Of a stretch of 10,159 bases of DNA, positions 5,566-10,159 are shown piece after piece (positions within the stretch are counted from its first letter, which is position 1; each line of letters begins with the position of its first letter). Under the pieces are notes generated by a model, which searched no databases, was not told where the DNA came from, and saw only the letters and a list, made by a program, of their open reading frames with translations. Origin of the DNA: DASQPR01 sp035713725 (GTDB lineage: Bacteria > Actinomycetota > Actinomycetes > Mycobacteriales > Micromonosporaceae); NCBI GenBank assembly GCA_035713725.1, contig DASTMZ010000045.1, forward strand, positions 1-10,159. The letters run 5' to 3'. The position numbers and the translations under genes were made by a program.

Positions 5566-6480
5566 ATGTCGGCGACAGCGCTCGCGGTTGCGTTTGCGGG
5601 CGGAGTCGTGTCGCTGCTGTCGCCGTGCGTCCTGCCGGTCATTCCCGCGTACCTGTCGATCACGACCGGCCTCGGCATGTCTGCGCCATCCGCGCGCTCG
5701 GCAGCGCAAACCGGCGACCCGACGCCGACCGAGGAGTCGTCCGGCGACGTCGCCTCGGGATCATCGATCGGCGTCGCGGCGCGACCCTCGGCGCGACCCG
5801 CCACCGTGGCGCCACGTGCGGTCTCGCCCGCTGTGGTGGCACGACCGGCCGCTGCGTCGCGCGGTGGCCCGGGAACCGCGACTGCGCTGCGCAGCGGCGC
5901 GCTGTTCGTCGCCGGCTTTTCCGTCGTCTTCGTGCTGCTCGGGCTGTCCGCCACCGCAGTCGGGTCGGTCCTGTTGCGCAATCACGTGCCGGTCACGCGC
6001 GCCAGCGGCATCCTCGTCGTCGCGATGGCACTCGCGCTTTTCGCGAGCACGCTTCGACTGCCGTGGACGCTCGGACGCGAGTTGCGGTTTCACCCGGACA
6101 TCAGCCGGTACGGCGTGTGGGCAGCGCCGGTGGCGGGTGCGGCGTTCGGGTTCGGATGGACACCGTGCATCGGACCGGTGCTCGGGTCGGTATTGGCCGT
6201 GGCGGCGAACCAGGCCCAGCTCGGGCAGGGCGGCGCGCTGCTCGGGATGTACGCGGCCGGTCTCGCAGTGCCATTCCTCGTCATCGGGCTGACGTTTCAT
6301 CGGTCACTCGTCGCGGTACGTTTTCTGCGCCGCCACTCGGTGCTGCTGACCCGGGCATCGGCAACCGTGCTCGGTGGGTACGGCGTTCTCCTCGCCGTTG
6401 ACCAGCTCAGCTGGGTGACGCTGCAGTTGCAGCACGGCGCGAGTGCGATTGGCCTCTCGTGGCTCGTGGGATTGGGCTGA
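5566..6480 (+). CDS. ccdA: CcdA-type transmembrane thiol-disulfide transporter
   Basis: A 304-residue membrane protein of the CcdA/DsbD-beta family, which passes electrons from cytoplasmic thioredoxin across the membrane to keep extracytoplasmic cysteines reduced for heme attachment. ATG 5566 follows a GAGGCGGTG stretch. The two redox cysteines are clear: C21 in SPCVLPVIPAYLS (first helix) and C201 in GWTPCIGPVLGSVLA (fourth helix), with six hydrophobic segments in total. Residues 37-104 form an unusually long Ala/Pro/Ser/Thr-rich, low-complexity insert between helices 1 and 2; I expect a short loop there in the family. The downstream genes are ccmA and ccmB, so a role in cytochrome c maturation fits. 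No thioredoxin-like partner (CcmG/ResA) is visible in the window. Confidence 0.92.
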   Translation: MSATALAVAFAGGVVSLLSPCVLPVIPAYLSITTGLGMSAPSARSAAQTGDPTPTEESSGDVASGSSIGVAARPSARPATVAPRAVSPAVVARPAAASRGGPGTATALRSGALFVAGFSVVFVLLGLSATAVGSVLLRNHVPVTRASGILVVAMALALFASTLRLPWTLGRELRFHPDISRYGVWAAPVAGAAFGFGWTPCIGPVLGSVLAVAANQAQLGQGGALLGMYAAGLAVPFLVIGLTFHRSLVAVRFLRRHSVLLTRASATVLGGYGVLLAVDQLSWVTLQLQHGASAIGLSWLVGLG

Positions 6481-6513
6481 CCGGCCCGCGGCGCAGCGGC
6501 CGGCGGCGCAGCG
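6481..6513 (+). terminator. GC-rich inverted and direct repeats after ccdA, possible terminator
   Basis: CCGGCC (6481-6486) pairs perfectly with GGCCGG (6498-6503) around an 11-base loop, directly after the ccdA stop. GCGGCGCAGCG occurs twice, at 6488-6498 and 6503-6513, a 15-bp period. There is no T tract. A GC stem at this place could end ccdA transcription before the separate ccmA promoter, but the evidence is only structural. Confidence 0.35.
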
Positions 6514-6532
6514 ACCCGGGACAACTGGAGGG

Positions 6533-6561
6533 TTGACCCGCCGAGCAACCGGCAGTAGCTT
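6533..6561 (+). promoter_or_regulatory. Promoter of ccmA-ccmB
   Basis: TTGACC (6533-6538) and TAGCTT (6556-6561) are separated by exactly 17 bases. TAGCTT fits the actinobacterial TANNNT -10. Transcription would start near 6568, giving a leader of about 40 bases. The -10 overlaps the left arm of the inverted repeat at 6558-6591. Confidence 0.6.
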
Positions 6562-6591
6562 CTATCAACTACGAATGTTACTTATAGAAGC
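6558..6591. promoter_or_regulatory. Operator-like inverted repeat upstream of ccmA (shared with the cytochrome gene)
   Basis: GCTTCTAT (6558-6565) and ATAGAAGC (6584-6591) form a perfect 8-bp inverted repeat with an 18-base gap. The core TTCTAT-N18-ATAGAA (6560-6589) recurs with the same gap at 8100-8129. It covers the -10 box and the predicted start site, the usual place for a repressor. The local DNA is markedly AT-rich against the GC-rich surroundings. Confidence 0.65.
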
Positions 6592-6606
6592 GTCGAGGTG
6601 GCCGTC

Positions 6607-7380
6607 GTGATCGGACATGTCGCGCGCACCTCGGTCCCGGCGGCGACCGGGCGTCCCGCCGCCGTCCGCCTGTCACGTGTGACGAGGCTATTCGACGGCT
6701 TGGCGGCGGTCAGCCAAGTCAGCCTCGAGATCGCCGCGGGCGAGACTGTCTGGTTGCGCGGGTGGAACGGCTCCGGCAAGACGACTCTATTGCGGGTCAT
6801 CGCAACGGCCATCACGCCGACCTACGGCGGCGGCACCGTGTTCGGCCTCGACCTGCAGAAGCGACGCAACGCCGTCCGCGCGCGCACCGACCTGCTCAGC
6901 CACGAGACGCGGTTCTACAACGACCTCACCGCCACGGAGAATCTCCAGTTCGCCTGCAGCCTCTACGGCCTGGACAAACGTCGCGTCGACGGCTCGCTCG
7001 ACCGGGTCGGGCTGGGCGAGGTCGGCACGGTGCGAGTCGGCAGCTTCTCCCAGGGCATGCGCCAACGTCTCGCACTCGCACGCTGCCTGATGCGGGCGCC
7101 GACGCTCGTTCTCCTCGACGAGCCGTACGCCGCGCTGGACTCGGAGGCGCGCATCGTCGTCGACGACCTGATCGCCGCCGCTCGTACGAGTGGCCAGACG
7201 GTGATCGTTGCGAGCCATGAGGCACCACCGCCGCACCTCGTCGATCGGGACGTGATCATGGACGGCGGCCGGGTCGTCACGCCGAACGGTGACGACGTCA
7301 TGAGCGAGCGTCCGCGAGCGAACCAGAATTGCCGCGCGTCTGGTGGCCCGTGCGCCGAAGCGAAGCGAGGACGGGCATGA
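6607..7380 (+). CDS. ccmA: Heme-handling ABC ATPase CcmA, cytochrome c maturation System I
   Basis: A 257-residue ABC ATPase. GTG 6607 is chosen because GAGGTGG lies five bases upstream; the in-frame GTG 6598 has no usable site. Motifs: Walker A GWNGSGKTT at 52-60; the FSQGM signature at 147-151, in place of the usual LSGGQ and as I expect for non-proteobacterial CcmA; Walker B LVLLDEP at 167-173; H-loop VASHE near 201-205. LRGWNGSGKTTLLRVIATA and the LLSHETRFYNDLTATENLQF block are typical of CcmA. The last 30 residues are a basic, unconserved tail. Together with CcmB it forms the ATP-driven complex that releases holo-CcmE from CcmC in the known pathway. Its TGA overlaps the ccmB start (ATGA). 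It is not joined to ccdA: a separate promoter lies between them. Confidence 0.9.
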   Translation: MIGHVARTSVPAATGRPAAVRLSRVTRLFDGLAAVSQVSLEIAAGETVWLRGWNGSGKTTLLRVIATAITPTYGGGTVFGLDLQKRRNAVRARTDLLSHETRFYNDLTATENLQFACSLYGLDKRRVDGSLDRVGLGEVGTVRVGSFSQGMRQRLALARCLMRAPTLVLLDEPYAALDSEARIVVDDLIAAARTSGQTVIVASHEAPPPHLVDRDVIMDGGRVVTPNGDDVMSERPRANQNCRASGGPCAEAKRGRA

Positions 7381-8048
7381 GCCTTCGCGTGGCGGAGGCG
7401 ATCGCGGTCAAGGACCTCCGCATGGAGCTACGCAGTCGGTCGTCGGTGAGCACGGTTGCACCGTTCGCGGCGACCATGCTGCTCGCGTTCGGGTTCGCGC
7501 TCGGGCCGGACCGGTTGCTGCTCATCCAGACCGCGCCCGGGCTGCTATGGCTCGCGGCGCTATTCGCCTCGGTCGAGCTGTGCCATCGGTCGTATCAGAC
7601 CGAGGCGGCCAACGGCGCACTCGAGGGCCTACTGCTGTCGCCGGCCGACAAGGGCGCCGTCTACCTGGGTAAGGCCGCCGCCGCGTTCGTACAGCTCATG
7701 GCGCTGTTTGCGCTGACCACGGGCATCGTGATCGTGCTGTTCGGACTGCCGGTCGGTCCGGCGCCGGCGGTGCTGCTGCTTACCGCCGTACTCGGGATCG
7801 CCGGGCTGAGCGCATTGGGCAGCCTGCTCGGCCTTCTCGCGGTGCGCGGTCGCACCCGCCAGGCCGCCCTGCCGGTGCTCGTGCTGCCGCTCGTCAGCCC
7901 GGTCATCATCGCGGCGACTCGCGCGACCGCCACGCTTACCCAAGGCAGCACGTCCGGTGTGGGCGGTTGGTTGGGCCTGCTTGCCGCCTTCGACGCCGCC
8001 TTCCTCGCGGCCGGCTATGTCGTGTTTGGTCACCTGCTCGAAGATTGA
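7377..8048 (+). CDS. ccmB: CcmB, membrane subunit of the CcmAB heme ABC complex
   Basis: A 223-residue membrane protein, the usual CcmB length. ATG 7377 overlaps the ccmA stop and follows GAGGACGGG. The amphipathic N-terminus AIAVKDLRMELRSRSSVSTV is the conserved cytoplasmic lead-in of CcmB. About six hydrophobic segments follow. Family features include YQTEAANGALEGLLLSPADK in the loop after segment 2 and LPVLVLPLVSPVIIAATRAT in the later part. An N-terminal extension of 16 codons from GTG 7329 overlaps ccmA and is not needed. It works with CcmA at the membrane to power heme-chaperone release. The next gene is the diheme cytochrome, separated by a hairpin and a new promoter. Confidence 0.9.
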   Translation: MSLRVAEAIAVKDLRMELRSRSSVSTVAPFAATMLLAFGFALGPDRLLLIQTAPGLLWLAALFASVELCHRSYQTEAANGALEGLLLSPADKGAVYLGKAAAAFVQLMALFALTTGIVIVLFGLPVGPAPAVLLLTAVLGIAGLSALGSLLGLLAVRGRTRQAALPVLVLPLVSPVIIAATRATATLTQGSTSGVGGWLGLLAAFDAAFLAAGYVVFGHLLED

Positions 8049-8053
8049 CCCTC

Positions 8054-8070
8054 GCTCACCCCCGGTGGGC
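8054..8070 (+). terminator. Hairpin after ccmB, possible terminator or attenuator
   Basis: GCTCACC (8054-8060) pairs with GGTGGGC (8064-8070) around a three-base CCC loop, with one G-T wobble. It starts six bases after the ccmB stop and ends one base before the -35 box of the cytochrome promoter. No T tract follows. It may limit read-through from ccmB into the cytochrome gene. Confidence 0.4.
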
Positions 8071-8071
8071 A

Positions 8072-8100
8072 TTGACATTGGCTGGCGGACAGGCGATGGT
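8072..8100 (+). promoter_or_regulatory. Promoter of the diheme cytochrome gene
   Basis: TTGACA (8072-8077) is a perfect consensus -35. GATGGT (8095-8100), 17 bases further on, is the best-spaced but weak -10 candidate; shifting by one base gives ATGGTT. A weak -10 beside a strong -35 suggests activation or tight control. The layout matches that of the ccmA promoter. Confidence 0.45.
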
Positions 8101-8130
8101 TCTATTGACCATTTCTATTAGTTATAGAAA
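8100..8130. promoter_or_regulatory. Operator-like element upstream of the diheme cytochrome gene
   Basis: TTCTAT (8100-8105) and ATAGAA (8124-8129) reproduce the ccmA element with the same 18-base gap. A further copy, TTTCTAT (8112-8118), pairs with ATAGAAA (8124-8130) around TAGTT, a tighter 19-bp palindrome. Three half-sites are therefore present. The element lies just after the predicted -10 and about 15 bases before the ATG. Confidence 0.65.
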
Positions 8131-8143
8131 TCGGGTGGATGGA

Positions 8144-9568
8144 ATGACGGCTGAGGCCAGCAGCCCGGCACACCGACGAAGAGTGAGCGCGCGAACCGCG
8201 CTCGCCGTGCTCCGTCGCGGAAGGTGGGCGATCGCGCTCGCCGTCGGTGTCACCGGTGCACTCACGGCGACCGCGCTCACCGCGGCCGCGAGCCCGTCAC
8301 CGGGACGGGCGAACCACGGCTCAGGTTCGCAGATCGTCAGGGCGAGCGGCCATGACGACAACGCGGGCCAGAAGCTGATCAACGAAGGCAAGCAGACGTT
8401 CCGCTTCGATACCTTCGGTGACGAAGCGTTCTGGGGCGGCACACTGCACCTCAACCAGGCGATCGCCGGCGCCGCGAACGGCGGTGTCGGACCGGGCGTG
8501 AGCCCGAAGACGGCGCTTGCCGTCGGCCTGAAGGTCGACTCCACCGCGCTGCCGAACGCGGTGAAGCAAGGGATCCTCAACGGTACGGTCAACCTGGACG
8601 ACCCAGCGGTGACGCTGACGTTGCTCAAGCTGAACGCGGTCGTCGGCGTCAAGGGCATCTTCGACCGGAACGGCACCCTGAACTCGATCGGCATCGAGTG
8701 CGCGCTCTGCCACTCCACGGTCGACAACTCGTTCGCGCCGGGCATCGGCAAGCGTCTCGACGGATGGGCCAACCGTGACCTGAACGTCGGTGCCATCGTC
8801 GGTCTCTCGCCGAACCTGCAACCGATCGCGACGCTGCTACACACCGACGTGACGACCGTGCACACGGTGCTCGACGCGTGGGGACCGGGCAAGTTCGACG
8901 CGGAGCTCTTCCTGGACGGCAAGGCGTTTCAGCCCAACGGTCAATCGGCCGCGACGCTGATCCCGCCGGCGTTCGGGCTGGCCGGCGTGAACCTGCACAC
9001 GTGGACCGGATGGGGCTCGATCCCTTACTGGAACGCGTTCGTCGCAACCCTCGAGATGCACGGTCAGGGTACGTTCTTCGATCCGCGCCTCGACAACGCC
9101 GCGCAATTCCCGATCGCAGCGGAGAACGGCTTCGGGCACGTCAAAGCGCAGGTCGATCTCGTGTCGCCGAAGTTACCCGGCTTGCAGGCTTATCAACTCT
9201 CGCTGAAAGCGCCGACGCCGCCGAAGGGCTCGTTTGATCCGAAGGCGGCCGCGAGAGGCAAGGCTCTGTTCATGGGACAAGCGGAGTGCTCGACGTGCCA
9301 CGTGCCGCCGACATTCACCGAGCCTGGCGAGAACCTGCACTCCGGTAGCGAGATCGGCATCGACAACTTCGAGGCGGACCGCTCGCCTACTCACATGTAT
9401 CGCACGAGTCCGCTGGCCGGCCTATGGACCCACCAGACGGGCGGCTTCTACCACGACGGCCGGTTCCCGGATCTGCTGTCGGTGGTGCAGCACTACAACA
9501 CGACGTTCCATCTGGGACTGACGCCCAGCCAGGAGAACGATCTCGTGCAGTACCTGCTGTCGATCTAG
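8144..9568 (+). CDS. Secreted or membrane-anchored diheme cytochrome c of the cytochrome c peroxidase/MauG-like superfamily
   Basis: A 474-residue protein. ATG 8144 is chosen, with GGTGGATGGA before it; an in-frame GTG at 8135 would add three residues. The N-terminus is a basic stretch (RRGRW) followed by an Ala-rich hydrophobic segment ending near AAASPSPG (about residue 50), a Sec signal peptide or anchor. Two heme c sites are present: C186-ALCH and C382-STCH. The first sits in SIGIECALCHSTVDNSFAPG followed by IGKRLDGWANRDLNVGAIVG. The second lies in the C-terminal domain with TSPLAGLWTHQTGGFYHDGR and VVQHYNTTF, a pattern of the diheme peroxidase superfamily. Peroxidase activity is not proven; an electron-transfer or oxidase role is possible. 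It is flanked by ccmB and ccmC and has its own promoter, so it is the likely client of this maturation system. Confidence 0.88.
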   Translation: MTAEASSPAHRRRVSARTALAVLRRGRWAIALAVGVTGALTATALTAAASPSPGRANHGSGSQIVRASGHDDNAGQKLINEGKQTFRFDTFGDEAFWGGTLHLNQAIAGAANGGVGPGVSPKTALAVGLKVDSTALPNAVKQGILNGTVNLDDPAVTLTLLKLNAVVGVKGIFDRNGTLNSIGIECALCHSTVDNSFAPGIGKRLDGWANRDLNVGAIVGLSPNLQPIATLLHTDVTTVHTVLDAWGPGKFDAELFLDGKAFQPNGQSAATLIPPAFGLAGVNLHTWTGWGSIPYWNAFVATLEMHGQGTFFDPRLDNAAQFPIAAENGFGHVKAQVDLVSPKLPGLQAYQLSLKAPTPPKGSFDPKAAARGKALFMGQAECSTCHVPPTFTEPGENLHSGSEIGIDNFEADRSPTHMYRTSPLAGLWTHQTGGFYHDGRFPDLLSVVQHYNTTFHLGLTPSQENDLVQYLLSI

Positions 9569-9585
9569 CGGATCGCGATCTAGCG
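9561..9585 (+). repeat. Short direct repeat duplicating the cytochrome stop region
   Basis: CGATCTAGCG occurs at 9561-9570 and again at 9576-9585, a 15-bp period. The first copy contains the cytochrome stop TAG (9566-9568). The second places another TAG in the same frame five codons later. It may be a small duplication or a tandem stop. Confidence 0.6.
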
Positions 9586-9598
9586 CAACATCGGGATC

Positions 9599-9602
9599 GG
9601 AG
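9599..9602 (+). promoter_or_regulatory. Ribosome-binding site of ccmC
   Basis: GGAG lies seven bases before ATG 9610, within GGGATCGGAG. A closer upstream ATG (9605) opens a frame of only two codons (ATGCCATGA), so it is not the ccmC start. That two-codon frame overlaps the true ATG by four bases. Confidence 0.55.
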
Positions 9603-9609
9603 TCATGCC

Positions 9610-10159
9610 ATGAGGTACGTGTACCGGGCGCTCAGCCTGCTCGGCGGTCATCGCGCGCAGCGGGTGATGGGTGTCGCGACGCTCGCCGGGCTGGCCGCGA
9701 CGGTCGTGATCGGACTGTTGGTGGTGCCGCCGGATGCTTCACAGGGCGACGTACAACGCTTGATGTACGTCCACGTGCCGGCCGCCTGGGTGGCGTACCT
9801 GTCCTTCGGAGTGGTGTTTGTCGCGAGCATCGCGTATCTCAAGACCGGCCGTGTCCAATGGGACCGGGTGGCCTCCGCGTCGGCCGAGATCGGCGTGCAA
9901 TTCTGCGCGCTGACCATCGTGCTCGGCTCACTATGGGGCCGCCCGGTCTGGGGCACGTGGTGGACCTGGGATCCGCGGCTGACGACGACCGCCGTACTGC
10001 TGTTGATCTACGTCGGCTACGTGTCGTTGCGGAAGGTCGCCGACAACCCGATCCGTCGGGCTCGGTGGTCGGCCGTGGTGGGCGTGGTGGGATTCATCGA
10101 CGTACCGATCGTGCACATGTCGGTCGTGTGGTGGCGATCGCTGCACCAACAGGCGACCG
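9610..10159 (+). CDS. ccmC: CcmC, heme-binding WWD protein of System I cytochrome c maturation (partial, cut at window end)
   Basis: An open frame from ATG 9610 runs to the last base, giving 183 residues without a stop; full CcmC is usually somewhat longer, so perhaps 40-60 residues are missing. After hydrophobic segment 1 comes QRLMYVHVPAAWVAYLS with H55, the first conserved heme-ligand histidine. The WWD heme-handling motif is intact at about 109-126 (WGRPVWGTWWTWDPRLT). The second ligand histidine is H169 in DVPIVHMSVVWWRSLHQ. In the known pathway CcmC loads heme onto the chaperone CcmE at the outer face of the membrane. The WWD motif is shared with CcmF and CcsA, but the short N-terminus, the MYVHVP block and the neighbours ccmA and ccmB make CcmC the best call. 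It begins 41 bases after the cytochrome stop and is probably co-transcribed with it. Confidence 0.92.
   Translation, partial: MRYVYRALSLLGGHRAQRVMGVATLAGLAATVVIGLLVVPPDASQGDVQRLMYVHVPAAWVAYLSFGVVFVASIAYLKTGRVQWDRVASASAEIGVQFCALTIVLGSLWGRPVWGTWWTWDPRLTTTAVLLLIYVGYVSLRKVADNPIRRARWSAVVGVVGFIDVPIVHMSVVWWRSLHQQAT

Noticed and set aside
5142..5981. Long minus-strand open frame across the permease end and the ccdA start
   Set aside because: It crosses two well-supported plus-strand genes and their spacer, and the peptide is low-complexity Ala/Arg/Asp/Thr-rich.
5267..6292. Plus-strand frame of about 341 residues over the permease end and ccdA
   Set aside because: Arg-rich out-of-frame translation overlapping two clear membrane proteins.
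7967..8143. Upstream extension of the diheme cytochrome frame into ccmB
   Set aside because: It would overlap ccmB and the promoter/operator region; the signal peptide begins properly from ATG 8144.

Overview
This window is high-GC DNA. Its genes read like those of a soil-type actinobacterium: GTG starts, TANNNT-like -10 boxes, a YtrA-type GntR/ABC operon, DUF2255 and GPP34-like proteins. No rRNA, tRNA, CRISPR array, insertion sequence or phage gene was seen. Taxonomy is inferred from gene style only.

Left part (1-2700): the tail of a small membrane protein, then a short spacer with a 26-bp tandem repeat. Next comes a 518-524 aa AAA+ ATPase (216-1790, or 237-1790 if leaderless). It converges on a minus-strand, metal-binding cupin of the (R)-mandelonitrile-lyase-like family (1808-2209). 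The cupin is divergent from a DUF2255 gene (2318-2695). Positions 2696-3111 hold only a degraded minus-strand GPP34-like remnant.

Middle part (3112-5453): a tight three-gene operon with ATGA overlaps, coding for a YtrA-type GntR repressor, an ABC ATPase and a six-helix ABC permease. A palindromic site overlaps its predicted -10 box, so it is probably autorepressed by its first gene product.

Right part (5454-10159): a System I (Ccm) cytochrome c maturation cluster in the order ccdA, ccmA, ccmB, diheme cytochrome c, ccmC (cut by the window end). CcdA would carry reducing equivalents across the membrane to keep the heme-attachment cysteines reduced. CcmA, CcmB and CcmC would act in heme handling and loading. 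The diheme protein, with two CxxCH sites and a signal peptide, is the obvious local client. No ccmE, ccmF or thioredoxin-like gene is seen; they may lie beyond the right edge.

The most notable signal is a shared DNA element, TTCTAT-N18-ATAGAA. It occurs upstream of ccmA (6560-6589) and of the diheme cytochrome (8100-8129), identical at 21 of 30 positions. In each case it starts 27 or 28 bp after the first base of a TTGAC-type -35 box. This suggests one unidentified regulator controls both the maturation machinery and its substrate cytochrome.
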